64,000 bases of DNA from CAMAVH01 sp046297835 (GCA_046297835.1 JBKBHI010000001.1:1-64000); one strand, 5' to 3'. Counted from the stretch's first letter, positions 37,476 to 45,292 are shown. Notes: generated by a model not told the origin, from the sequence alone. Numbers and translations: made by a program.

Positions 37476-39536
37476 ATGAACACCAAGCTCAAACAGCGCC
37501 AAGACGACGTTGCCGGCGCGGCGGCCGGGATGGCCGACGCGGCCTCCGGCGTGCGCCTGAAAGACCGCTTCCAGATTTGGACCGACGCGCCGCTCGGCGC
37601 GTTCGATTCGCCGACGGCGCGCGCCTATGCGGTGACCGACACGGCGAACGGCGCCGAGGGCTTCTTCGCCCTGGTCAGCGACGGCGAAGTGCTGTGCCGC
37701 GACGACGTGCTGCAAGCGATGCAGGACGTGCGCGCCAGCTCGCTCATGCGGCTGGTCGAGAGCGGCCGTGTCTGGTGGCCGCGCGACAATCGGCGTCGGC
37801 GCGTGATGATTTTCGAGCGGCCGGGCGGCGGGCGCCTGATGGAGGATCTCGCGCAGCCGATGCAGCCGATGGGCGAGTCGCAGGCGATCCGCGGCGTGCT
37901 CGCGCCGGTGCTTTCGGCGCTCAGCTATCTCAGCCTCATCGGCGTGGTGCACCGCGCCATCCGACCGACCAACCTGTTCTATGCCGACACGGCGCGCCAG
38001 GGCGTGCTGCTCGGCGAATGCCTGACCGCGCCGCCGGCCTACTGCCAGCCGGCGCTGTTCGAGACGATCGAATCGGCGATGGCCCATCCCGCCGGGCGCG
38101 GCAACGGCGCGCGCGGCAACGACATCTACTCGCTCGGCGTCACGCTGCTTTACCTGCTGCTGGGCCGCAATCCCGTGCCGCATCTCGGCGACAAGGAGCT
38201 GCTCGCGGCCAAGCTGGCGCAGGGCTCTTTCACCACGCTGGTCGCTCGCGCGCCGATCCCGACGGCGCTGCGCGAGCCGCTGCGCGGCATGTTGCAGGAC
38301 GATCCGATGCTGCGCTGGGATCTTGCCGATCTGCAAGGCTGGCTTAGCGAGCGCCGCCTCAAGCCGGCGCAGATCATCAGCAACGACCGCGCCATGCGCC
38401 CGCTCGGCTTCGAGGGCCAGAACTACTACACCTGCCGCAGCCTGTCGTCGGCGCTGGCGCAAAACTGGCGTTCCGCCGCGATGGCCGACCGCAAGGTCGA
38501 GCTGGGCAGCTGGATCGAGCGCAGTCTCGGCGACAACCGCCGCCGCGAAGCGGTCGAACGCGCCTTCGACAACCGCTTCGGCGGCGCGGGTCCGTCGGGC
38601 GAATCGACGACGCGCGCCATGCTCAACGCGCGCATCGCCCTGGCGCTCGATCCCGACGGGCCGCTGCGCTACAAGACGCTGTCCGCCACAGCGGACGGCA
38701 TCGGCGCCTATTTCGCGGCGCATTTCTCCGACGCCAACGTCTTGCAGGAATTCAGCGAGGTGGTGCGCGGCGGCCTGCCGATTTTCTGGCTCGATCTTCA
38801 GCCGAAGTCCGACCGCGAGGCCAACAACCTCGTCATGCAGTTCCGCAAGGTCAACGGCTTCTTGCGCGATCCGCGTCCGGGCTTCGGGTTCGAGCGTTGC
38901 CTCTACGAACTCAATCCGGCGCAGCATTGCCTGAGCTCGCTGGTCGAGCGCGAGTGCGTCGTCAGCGTCGACGAGCTGCTGCCGGCGCTCGAAAAAATCT
39001 CCCGAGGCATGAGCGAGGGCATCCCCTTCGATCGCCACATCGCGGCCTTCATCGCTGCGCGGGCGCAGGGCGATCTCAGCCAAGCACTCGCCATGATCGG
39101 CAACCGCGCGCAGCCGCTGGAATCGGCCATGGGGCTCTTGTCGCTGTTCGCCGCGCTGCAATGGCGGCATGGGCCGGAATCGTTGCCGGAATTGACGCGC
39201 CGGGTGATGACGAGCGCCGAGCCGCTGCTCGGCAATTACCATCACCGCTCGGCGCGCAAGCGGGCGGAAGCGGAACTGCCGCGCGTGTTGCAGCAAGGCA
39301 GCATCGTCGGCCTCTATAACTTCCTGCTCAACGGCGAACTGCGCAAGCAGGACGAGGCGGGCTTCGCCGAAGCCGCCATCGCCTACGGCAAGGCCGAGAC
39401 CGAAATCGCCTTCCTGGAAAGCGGCGGCGCGAGCAATCCGCGGCGCGCGCGCGAGCTCGGCTATCGCATCGCCGCGCTCTTCACCATGGCCGTCGGCGTC
39501 GCCGCCATCGCGCTTTTGACTTTGGCGAGGCTCTGA
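37476..39536 (+). CDS. Pseudokinase-like protein with C-terminal membrane anchor
   Basis: This 686-residue protein has a protein-kinase-like region at about 45-360. The catalytic loop reads VVHRAIRPTNLFY (H159, R160, A161, N166): Ala replaces the catalytic Asp of HRD and Arg the following Lys. The DFG position reads LLGEC, and no Gly-rich loop or VAIK lysine is seen, while the helix-F motif DIYSLGVTLLYLLLGR with D216 is kept. So fold is likely retained but phosphotransfer is unlikely. The C-terminal half (~360-660) is unrecognised and helical; the last ~20 residues (AALFTMAVGVAAIALLTLA) form a membrane helix. It is two bases upstream of a small membrane protein gene. Confidence 0.8.
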   Translation: MNTKLKQRQDDVAGAAAGMADAASGVRLKDRFQIWTDAPLGAFDSPTARAYAVTDTANGAEGFFALVSDGEVLCRDDVLQAMQDVRASSLMRLVESGRVWWPRDNRRRRVMIFERPGGGRLMEDLAQPMQPMGESQAIRGVLAPVLSALSYLSLIGVVHRAIRPTNLFYADTARQGVLLGECLTAPPAYCQPALFETIESAMAHPAGRGNGARGNDIYSLGVTLLYLLLGRNPVPHLGDKELLAAKLAQGSFTTLVARAPIPTALREPLRGMLQDDPMLRWDLADLQGWLSERRLKPAQIISNDRAMRPLGFEGQNYYTCRSLSSALAQNWRSAAMADRKVELGSWIERSLGDNRRREAVERAFDNRFGGAGPSGESTTRAMLNARIALALDPDGPLRYKTLSATADGIGAYFAAHFSDANVLQEFSEVVRGGLPIFWLDLQPKSDREANNLVMQFRKVNGFLRDPRPGFGFERCLYELNPAQHCLSSLVERECVVSVDELLPALEKISRGMSEGIPFDRHIAAFIAARAQGDLSQALAMIGNRAQPLESAMGLLSLFAALQWRHGPESLPELTRRVMTSAEPLLGNYHHRSARKRAEAELPRVLQQGSIVGLYNFLLNGELRKQDEAGFAEAAIAYGKAETEIAFLESGGASNPRRARELGYRIAALFTMAVGVAAIALLTLARL

Positions 39537-39538
39537 CC

Positions 39539-40114
39539 ATGGCCGCGCCAAAGCCGCCGCCGGCCAAGCGGCCCGCCGCCAAAAAGCCCGCCGCTAAAAA
39601 GCCGGCGGCGAAAGCTCCGGCCAAGGCCGGCAAAGCTTCGGCGCGCGCGGCCGCGAAGGGCCGCAAGCGCCCGTCGCTGCTGCGCCAGCTCAGTCTCGGC
39701 ATCGCCGTGATCGCGCTCATCGTCGCCGCCTTGCCGAGCGCCGTCCTGTTGTGCTTCGGCATGATGCCGACCATGTGCGCCTTCATGATCGACCGCGCGC
39801 CGCCGCGCTACGCCACGCGCTGCGTCGGCATCCTCAACTTCGCCGGCTGCTGGCCTTACCTGCTCAATCTGTGGAAGGACGGCCACGACATGGTCGGGTC
39901 GATGCAGATCCTGCTCGATCCACTGGCCTGGCTGGTGATCTACGGCTCCGCCGCGGCCGGCTGGCTGTGCTATCTCAGCTTCCCGGCGGTCGCCTGGGCG
40001 CTGATGGACGTCTTCGCCGGCCGGCGCATCGCCAACTTGCGCAAAGAACAGCGCCGGCTGATCGAGGATTGGGGCGACGACGTCGCCAAAGCGCCGATCC
40101 AGCCGCTGATCTGA
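39539..40114 (+). CDS. Small membrane protein with Lys/Ala/Pro-rich N-terminal tail
   Basis: This 191-residue protein is unrecognised. Residues 1-48 are a histone H1-like tail of PAAKK/PAAKA repeats. A strong membrane helix follows at about 51-75 (LGIAVIALIVAALPSAVLL), then MCAFMIDRAPPRYATRCVGILNFAGCWPYLLNLW, which may be a second one, and a helix at about 122-150 (PLAWLVIYGSAAAGWLCYLS). The C-terminus (RRIANLRKEQRRLIEDWGDDVAK) is charged and probably cytoplasmic. It starts two bases after the pseudokinase-like gene, so the two are co-translated and likely work together at the inner membrane (inference). A terminator follows. Confidence 0.8.
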   Translation: MAAPKPPPAKRPAAKKPAAKKPAAKAPAKAGKASARAAAKGRKRPSLLRQLSLGIAVIALIVAALPSAVLLCFGMMPTMCAFMIDRAPPRYATRCVGILNFAGCWPYLLNLWKDGHDMVGSMQILLDPLAWLVIYGSAAAGWLCYLSFPAVAWALMDVFAGRRIANLRKEQRRLIEDWGDDVAKAPIQPLI

Positions 40115-40146
40115 CGCGAGCCGAACGGATACAACCGACAGAAATG

Positions 40147-40176
40147 AAAAGGGCCGCTCGATGGAGCGGCCCTTTG
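40147..40176. terminator. Bidirectional terminator between convergent genes
   Basis: AAAGGGCCGCTC (40148-40159) and GAGCGGCCCTTT (40164-40175) form a perfect stem with a GATG loop, flanked by A-rich sequence on the left and Ts on the right. It can end the small membrane protein gene on the plus strand and rpoH on the minus strand. The same stem occurs at 50897. Confidence 0.85.
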
Positions 40177-40194
40177 TCGTTCGGCGTCTCGCGC

Positions 40195-41091
40195 TTACGC
40201 GGTCAACTGCGGGTTGGTGCGCTGCTCGATCACCGCGTTCTTCATCGCCTTCTGCAGCTTCTCGAAGGCGCGGACCTCGATCTGGCGCACGCGCTCGCGC
40301 GAGATGCCGTACTTCTGGCTCAGCTCCTCGAGCGTCGTCGGCTCGTCCTTGAGGCGGCGCTCCGACAGGATGTGGCGCTCGCGCTTGTTGAGCCCCTTCA
40401 TCGCCGCCGAGAGCATCGTCTGGCGCTGGTCCAGCTCCTCGCGTTCGCCGAGCAGCTTCTCCTGGCTGTCGCTGTCGTCGACCAGCCAATCCTGCCACTC
40501 GCCGCCGTCGGCATCTCCCCGAAGGGGAGCGTTCAAGGAGTTGTCAGGAGCCGCCAGGCGGCGGTTCATGCTGACGACGTCGTCCTCGCTGACGTCGAGC
40601 CGCTTAGCGATGGCGGTCACGGTCTCCGGCGGCAGATCGCCGTCCTCGATCGCCTGCATCTGGCCCTTGAGCCGGCGCAGGTTGAAGAACAGCTTCTTCT
40701 GCGCGGCGGTGGTGCCGATTTTGACCAGCGACCAGCTGTGCAGGATGTATTCCTGGATCGAGGCGCGGATCCACCACATGGCGTAGGTCGCCAAGCGGAA
40801 GCCGCGTTCCGGATCGAAGCGCTTGACCGCCTGCATCATGCCGACGTTGCCTTCGGAAATCAGTTCGCCGAGCGGCAGGCCGTAGCCGCGATAGCCCATA
40901 GCGATCTTGGCGACCAGGCGCAGATGGCTCGTCACCAGCCGATGCGCGGCGTCCATGTCGCCGTGCTCGCGCCAGCTCTTGGCGAGCATGTATTCCTCCT
41001 GCTGCTCCAGCATCGGAAATTTGCGGATTTCCTGCAGGTAGCGGGTGAGGTTCCCTTCGGGGGTGACGGCGGTGAGGCTGACGCTGGCCAT
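40195..41091 (-). CDS. rpoH: RNA polymerase heat-shock sigma factor RpoH (sigma-32)
   Basis: This 298-residue sigma factor has region 2 (LRLVAKIAMGYRGYGLPLGELISEGNVGMMQAVKRFDP, RLATYAMWWIRASIQEYIL), the RpoH box QKKLFFNLRRLK that distinguishes heat-shock sigmas, and region 4 (LEELSQKYGISRERVRQIEVRAFEKLQ). It directs transcription of chaperone and protease genes. FtsH, its usual degrading protease, is encoded at 20699. It is downstream of rluD on the same strand with an 89-base AT-richer gap that probably holds its promoter. Confidence 0.96.
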   Translation of the reverse strand: MASVSLTAVTPEGNLTRYLQEIRKFPMLEQQEEYMLAKSWREHGDMDAAHRLVTSHLRLVAKIAMGYRGYGLPLGELISEGNVGMMQAVKRFDPERGFRLATYAMWWIRASIQEYILHSWSLVKIGTTAAQKKLFFNLRRLKGQMQAIEDGDLPPETVTAIAKRLDVSEDDVVSMNRRLAAPDNSLNAPLRGDADGGEWQDWLVDDSDSQEKLLGEREELDQRQTMLSAAMKGLNKRERHILSERRLKDEPTTLEELSQKYGISRERVRQIEVRAFEKLQKAMKNAVIEQRTNPQLTA

Positions 41092-41180
41092 GGGCGGTGC
41101 TCCTACTTCATGTCGGCAAGCCGTTTGCCGGCCGACGCTGGTCTTTATACATGACCAAGTTACTCTTGTATACTACTTTT

Positions 41181-42290
41181 TTAAATCACCTCTAAACTGG
41201 AAATCAACTCCTTGAGATCATTTGGTAATTCGGATTGAAATATCAAATTTTCGTGACGCGTAGGGTGGATAAAGCCGATGCGGAAGGCGTGCAACGCTTG
41301 CCGTCCCAAGGCTTTAGCGGCCGTTTGAGCCGCCTCCGGTTTCGTGATCGCCGCGCCGCCTGCTGCGCCGAGGGCTGGGCGGGGGCCGCCGCTCTTCTGC
41401 AACGTCCCCGCTTGCCGATACGTGCCATCGCCCAGCAGTGGATGGCCGATATGGCTCATATGGACGCGAATCTGATGGGTGCGTCCGGTCGCCAAGCGGC
41501 ATTCGACCAGGGCAGCGAAGGGGCGGCCCGCCGATTTGGGCGCGCCCGGAACCGCGCCCGCCTTGGCGGTAAAGGTCTTGAGCGTGCGATAGCGCGTCAG
41601 TGCGTCCTTGCCGGCGCCGCCGTTGGGGCCGACCACCGTCATGCGCTGGCGGTTCTTGGGATCGCGGCCAATGGCGCCTTCGATCTCGCCGTCGGCCGGC
41701 TGCGGCGCGCCCCACACCACCGCCTGATAGGCGCGGTCCAGGCTGTGCGCGGCGAATTGCGCGGCGAGGCCCTGGTGCGCCGCGTCGGTCTTGGCGACGA
41801 CCATCAGGCCGCTGGTGTCCTTGTCGATGCGGTGGACGATGCCCGGCCGCTTGACGCCGCCGACGCCCGACAGGCTTTCGCCGCAATGGGCGAGCAGGGC
41901 GTTGACCAGAGTGCCGTCGGCGTTGCCGGCGGCGGGATGCACGACGAGTCCGGCGGGCTTGTCGATGACGAGCAACTGATCGTCCTCATAAACGACGGCC
42001 AAGGGAATGGCCTGGGCGACGGGAGACGCAGGCTCAGGTTCGGGAAGCATGATGGCGAAATGTTGGCCAGGTTTGACCCTGTAGGAGGCGTCCGTTATGG
42101 TCGCCGGGCTTGGCGCGCCCGCGTCTGACGCGAGCGTGACCATGCCGGTTTCGATCAACGCGCGCGCGCGAACGCGCGAAAAACCAGGGATTTCGCGGGC
42201 CAGCACCAGGCTCAAGGCTTTGTCGAGGCGTTCGCCGGCGAGCGAGTCGTTGATCGTCACGCCGGCGGGATCGCCGAGTCTCACATTCAT
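41181..42290 (-). CDS. rluD: Ribosomal large subunit pseudouridine synthase (RluD-like)
   Basis: This 369-residue RluA-family enzyme has an N-terminal S4 RNA-binding domain (RLDKALSLVLAREIPGFSRVRARALIETGMV) and the catalytic domain with D156 in HRIDKDTSGL, plus LVIDKPAGLVVHP, RTHQIRVHMSHIGHPLLGD and HAFRIGFIHP. RluD modifies helix 69 of 23S rRNA; RluC is an alternative reading, but the S4 domain and the rpoH neighbour favour RluD. A low-complexity Ala/Gly insertion (about residues 302-330) precedes the last motif. Confidence 0.9.
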   Translation of the reverse strand: MNVRLGDPAGVTINDSLAGERLDKALSLVLAREIPGFSRVRARALIETGMVTLASDAGAPSPATITDASYRVKPGQHFAIMLPEPEPASPVAQAIPLAVVYEDDQLLVIDKPAGLVVHPAAGNADGTLVNALLAHCGESLSGVGGVKRPGIVHRIDKDTSGLMVVAKTDAAHQGLAAQFAAHSLDRAYQAVVWGAPQPADGEIEGAIGRDPKNRQRMTVVGPNGGAGKDALTRYRTLKTFTAKAGAVPGAPKSAGRPFAALVECRLATGRTHQIRVHMSHIGHPLLGDGTYRQAGTLQKSGGPRPALGAAGGAAITKPEAAQTAAKALGRQALHAFRIGFIHPTRHENLIFQSELPNDLKELISSLEVI

Positions 42291-42349
42291 GTCATCGTAG
42301 CGGTTGCGAGGCGGCTGTCGCGCCGCGGATATCGGAGTCCGACCCTAGC

Positions 42350-42721
42350 ATGAACGCGCTGAAAGCTCTCGTCATCGGCATGGGCGTGCTGATCGTGATC
42401 GGCATCGCCGTGATCGCCGTCACCATCGTGCGGCGCGCCAATACCGACACCCCCGTCGTCGCCGACGCCAAGCCGGCGGTGGCGCTCGCGGGCGGCGGCG
42501 CGGCCTTGCCGAGCTTCGGCGTGCGCGACATCGCCGTCCCGGCGGGCAGCGAGGTGATGTCGATCACCGCCGCCGACGGCCGCATCATCCTCGAACTGCA
42601 GGACGGCGACGCCATGACGCGCATCCTGCTGCTCGATCCGGCGACCGGCGCGGCGCTCGGCGGCTGGCGGTTGGTCGAAAGCGGCGATCGCCGGGGCATG
42701 TCGCCCGGAATCGATCGATGA
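42350..42721 (+). CDS. Single-pass membrane protein (DUF6476-like)
   Basis: This 123-residue protein has one N-terminal membrane helix (LKALVIGMGVLIVIGIAVIAVTIV) and a small soluble domain with SEVMSITAADGRIILELQDGDAMTRILLLDPATG, likely beta-rich and periplasmic. It resembles a family of unknown function found beside rluD in alphaproteobacteria. It is divergent from rluD across 59 bases. Its stop codon lies in the first unit of a 14-bp tandem repeat that runs into the next gene. Confidence 0.8.
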   Translation: MNALKALVIGMGVLIVIGIAVIAVTIVRRANTDTPVVADAKPAVALAGGGAALPSFGVRDIAVPAGSEVMSITAADGRIILELQDGDAMTRILLLDPATGAALGGWRLVESGDRRGMSPGIDR

Positions 42722-42765
42722 GCATCGAACGATGAGCGTCGATCAATGAGGATCGAGCGATGACG
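42710..42765. repeat. Four tandem 14-bp repeats each containing ATGA
   Basis: Units are ATCGATCGATGAGC (42710-42723), ATCGAACGATGAGC (42724-42737), GTCGATCAATGAGG (42738-42751) and ATCGAGCGATGACG (42752-42765). Each contains ATGA in the same place. The upstream gene stops at TGA in unit 1 and the downstream gene starts at ATG in unit 4. The array likely grew by slippage of a stop/start coupling site. Confidence 0.85.
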
Positions 42766-43233
42766 CGGCTGCTGATCGCCGAGGCGCTGCAAAGCCGGCT
42801 CAAGCGCCATGCGCTCGATTCCTACCCCGCCGAATGCTGCGGCCTGCTGATCGGCGCGGACGCGACGAACGGCGATCTCGCGGTCGACGAGATCGTGCCG
42901 AGCCGCAATCTCGACGCCGCCGGCGGCGCGCGCGCTTTCGAAGTCGATCCGGCGCTGATCCTGACATGGCAGAAAGCGACGCGCGGCACCGGGCGGCGCA
43001 TTCTCGGCCATTACCATTCGCACCCCGACGAGCCGGCCGAGCCGTCGTCGACCGATCTGGCGCGCGCCTGGGAGCCGGGCCAGGTTTGGCTCATCATGAC
43101 GGTGCTGGGCGGCCTGCCGGCCGAGGGCGTGATCGGGCCGCTGGTCGGGCCGATGATGGCCTTCCGCTACGCCGAGACGGACTCCGGCCGGGCCTTCGAT
43201 CCGCTCGAACTGGCCGCGCCGCCGCAAGGTTGA
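42760..43233 (+). CDS. JAMM/MPN+ domain metalloprotease
   Basis: This 157-residue protein has a complete JAMM zinc site: E25 in ECCGLLIG, H86 and H88 in HYHSHPDE, S96 and D99 in the PSSTD segment (E-n-HxH-x10-D). Prokaryotic stand-alone JAMM proteins process ubiquitin-like sulfur carriers such as ThiS, MoaD or CysO, or cut C-terminal peptides from them. No such carrier gene is adjacent. It starts in the last unit of the 14-bp repeat, 38 bases after the previous gene, and is followed by tRNA-Glu. Confidence 0.9.
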   Translation: MTRLLIAEALQSRLKRHALDSYPAECCGLLIGADATNGDLAVDEIVPSRNLDAAGGARAFEVDPALILTWQKATRGTGRRILGHYHSHPDEPAEPSSTDLARAWEPGQVWLIMTVLGGLPAEGVIGPLVGPMMAFRYAETDSGRAFDPLELAAPPQG

Positions 43234-43298
43234 GCGGGTGCTGGACGGCCGCCGAACCGGCCGTTTCCGCCGGTTCCGGGCCCCGCCGCAGGGCCGCC

Positions 43299-43327
43299 TT
43301 GCCAGGAGCGGACGCATCCGCTAAACA
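43299..43327 (+). promoter_or_regulatory. Promoter of tRNA-Glu
   Basis: TTGCCA (43299-43304) and TAAACA (43322-43327) are 17 bases apart, 20 bases before the tRNA. The -35 element is good, the -10 element moderate. Confidence 0.5.
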
Positions 43328-43346
43328 CTCGCCTCCGGCCCGCGAT

Positions 43347-43422
43347 GTCCCCATCGTCTAGAGGCCCAGGACGACGCCCTCTCACGGCGTAAACCGGGGT
43401 TCGAATCCCCGTGGGGACGCCA
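43347..43422 (+). tRNA. tRNA-Glu (anticodon CTC)
   Basis: The 76-base gene folds as a full cloverleaf. GTCCCCA pairs with TGGGGAC at the acceptor stem, the anticodon stem ACGCC/GGCGT holds loop CTCTCAC with anticodon CTC (reads GAG), and the T arm has GGTTCGAATCC. CCA is encoded (43420-43422). The 3' part from 43379 is repeated at 45116, so this tRNA is the apparent integration site of a small island. Confidence 0.95.
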
Positions 43423-43480
43423 CCGGCCTTATGACCGTCGCGATCGCGACGGATCCATTCCGAGGGCCGAGCGAACGATC

Positions 43481-44278
43481 ATGACAACGCCTGATCTACC
43501 GCCGCCGCCGCCGAATCTGACCATGGAACAATATGAAGCATTGTTCCCGCATGCCACGGTGCCGCTGCCGAACGGTCAGCGCGTGATCTACTTCACGCCA
43601 TCAAAAATCACGCTCTGGCGTGCCCAGACGTTGTTTCGTAAAGAGCCCGACACCATCGAATGGTTGTCGGGATTTGATTCGGCGGATGTGTTTGTCGACA
43701 TCGGCGCCAATGTCGGCATGTATTCCATCCTCGCAGCATGTCTGCGGCGCTGTCAGGTTTTCGCCTTCGAGCCCGAAGCTCAGAATTTCGCCGTGCTCAA
43801 CCGCAACATTATCGTCAATAAACTATCGGGTCGCGTCGTCGCGTTTCCGATCGCTCTCTACGACCGGACGAAGGTCGACCGCTTGTTCAACAATTCTTCG
43901 GAAGCGGGCAATTCGCATAATAGTTTTTCGGAACGCGTCGATATGCATTTGCAGCCGACAACGCATCGTTTCGAGCAAGGCGCGGTGTCGATTTCGCTCG
44001 ATGAGCTTATCGCGCAGGGCGCTATTTCATCGCCGAATCATGTGAAAATCGATGTGGATGGGCTCGAGCACAAAATCGTCTCCGGCATGGCGAAGACGTT
44101 ACGCGACCCTAACTTGCGCTCCGTGCTGATCGAGTTGAATACCAACGTCGTTGAACATCGCGATATCGTCGGCGTTATGGCGGAAGCCGGATTTCACTAT
44201 TACGAAGAACAGGTCCAGAAGGCCCGACGCAAAGAAGGCCCTCATGTCGGAATCGGCAATTACATCTTCAAGCGCTGA
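43481..44278 (+). CDS. FkbM-family methyltransferase
   Basis: This 265-residue SAM-dependent methyltransferase has the glycine-rich SAM loop VFVDIGANVGMYS (D73-G79), the acidic motif FEPEAQNFAVLNRNI and the FkbM-specific VKIDVDGLEHKIV. Members methylate hydroxyls on sugars, polyketides or glycans. The N-terminus is proline-rich (PDLPPPPPNL). Codon use is less GC-biased than in neighbours. It overlaps the next gene by 35 bases. The pair could decorate a surface glycan; this is inference. Confidence 0.88.
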   Translation: MTTPDLPPPPPNLTMEQYEALFPHATVPLPNGQRVIYFTPSKITLWRAQTLFRKEPDTIEWLSGFDSADVFVDIGANVGMYSILAACLRRCQVFAFEPEAQNFAVLNRNIIVNKLSGRVVAFPIALYDRTKVDRLFNNSSEAGNSHNSFSERVDMHLQPTTHRFEQGAVSISLDELIAQGAISSPNHVKIDVDGLEHKIVSGMAKTLRDPNLRSVLIELNTNVVEHRDIVGVMAEAGFHYYEEQVQKARRKEGPHVGIGNYIFKR

Positions 44279-45011
44279 GGCCGCGCTGGCCGAAGTCGAG
44301 CGGCATATGGTCGGCCGTGTCGTCGACGCGCCGCTGGAAACCGCGCCATTTCCCTATTTCTATGCGGAGAGCGCTTTTCCGCCGGAATTTTATGGCGAAA
44401 TGCGGCGGCATTTGCCGCCAGCGAGCGCTTATAAAAAAATTTCGGAAACGGGGCGGACAGGCGGCTACTATGAGCGTCGCCTCGTCCTGCCGTTAAGTAT
44501 CGATAAGGACGTGGCAGGCTTGACGGCGAGCCAGCAAGCTTTTTGGCGAAGCCTTTTGCGCTTGTTCGCTCATTCAAAGTTCACCGGTGCATTGCTGAAC
44601 AAATTTGCGTCGACGCTCGAGCGTGCAGTAGGCAAGGGCCTCGATCAATTGCAGTACGGCATCGAAGTCATGCTGGTGAAAGATCTCGATGGCTATGAGA
44701 TCGGCCCGCACACCGACATCAAAAATCGCGCTGTCAGCATTATGTTCTACATGCCGTCGTCCGAACGCTACGAACCTTACGGTACGGCAATCTATCGCCC
44801 GCGCATGCCAGGCATGAGGTCGGATGGCTCGCGGCATTATCCGTTCGACGGGTTTGAGCGCGTCAAGACGATGCCGTGCCGCGCCAACAGCATGTTCGCT
44901 TTTCAGCGTAACGATGTCTCGTTCCATGGGGTGGAGCCAATCGCCGAGCCAGGTTGCGAGCGCGACGTATTGCTCTATATCCTGCGTTGGCGCGATCCAA
45001 CGGGACGCTAG
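44244..45011 (+). CDS. 2OG-Fe(II) oxygenase-like protein
   Basis: This 255-residue protein shows a likely iron facial triad: HTD (H156, D158) and distal H228 in SFHGVEPI, with R240 in ERDVLLYILRW as the probable 2-oxoglutarate ligand. Such proteins hydroxylate small molecules, peptides or sugars; those next to FkbM methyltransferases often act in polysaccharide or secondary metabolite pathways. ATG 44244 was chosen over 44151, which would overlap the methyltransferase gene by 128 bases. The rest of the protein is unrecognised. Confidence 0.75.
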   Translation: MSESAITSSSAEAALAEVERHMVGRVVDAPLETAPFPYFYAESAFPPEFYGEMRRHLPPASAYKKISETGRTGGYYERRLVLPLSIDKDVAGLTASQQAFWRSLLRLFAHSKFTGALLNKFASTLERAVGKGLDQLQYGIEVMLVKDLDGYEIGPHTDIKNRAVSIMFYMPSSERYEPYGTAIYRPRMPGMRSDGSRHYPFDGFERVKTMPCRANSMFAFQRNDVSFHGVEPIAEPGCERDVLLYILRWRDPTGR

Positions 45012-45115
45012 CTTCCTACGAGGCCATATCGGGATTGGCGTGCGTCTCAACTTTCAAAAAATGATTATTTATCAGAGAGATGGCGGATCCGAAGAGTTCG
45101 GTGGCCTCCGCTCCA

Positions 45116-45158
45116 CTCTCACGGCGTAAACCGGGGTTCGAATCCCGTGGGGACGCCA
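45116..45158 (+). repeat. Partial tRNA-Glu copy (attR-like)
   Basis: Forty-three bases match the anticodon loop to CCA end of tRNA-Glu at 43379-43422, with a single missing C in the T-arm region. Upstream sequence does not resemble the 5' half of a tRNA, so no functional tRNA is formed. Confidence 0.9.
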
Positions 45159-45263
45159 ACTTCGCCAGCCGCCGCATCCGCCTTGGCCATATTCCTCGCT
45201 CATCGCGACGACGTCGCGTTTCATTTCGCGCCGCGCACTCGATGCATGCGTGCCGGCTAAGCG

Positions 45264-45292
45264 TTGACGGATTTCCGCGCCAAGCATAGCCT
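45264..45292 (+). promoter_or_regulatory. Candidate promoter of the ABC importer operon
   Basis: TTGACG (45264-45269) and TAGCCT (45287-45292) are 17 bases apart, in the otherwise gene-free stretch 45159-45519. The leader to ATG 45520 would be about 220 bases. I see no gene or clear structure elsewhere in this stretch. Confidence 0.4.

Larger units (their letters stand above)
43379..45158. mobile_element. Mini genomic island in tRNA-Glu (attL 43379-43422, attR 45116-45158)
   Basis: The last 44 bases of tRNA-Glu are repeated directly at 45116-45158 with one C missing. Between the copies are only two genes, a FkbM-type methyltransferase and a 2OG-Fe(II) oxygenase-like protein, overlapping each other. 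Their sequence is clearly richer in A and T than the flanking genes, with many codons such as AAT, ATT and TTT. No integrase is present, so this may be a remnant or a passenger moved in trans. Insertion keeps the tRNA intact, the usual outcome of tRNA-targeted integration. Confidence 0.75.

Noticed and set aside
37401..39551. Minus-strand open frame of 716 residues opposite the pseudokinase-like gene
   Set aside because: Both strands are open here, so the choice matters. The plus strand has coherent kinase-like motifs, a terminal membrane helix and a tightly spaced partner gene, while the minus strand is Arg/His/Ala-rich without motifs.
45116..45158. Second tRNA-Glu gene
   Set aside because: Only the 3' part matches a tRNA. 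The upstream bases cannot form the acceptor, D or full anticodon stems, and the T arm has a base missing.
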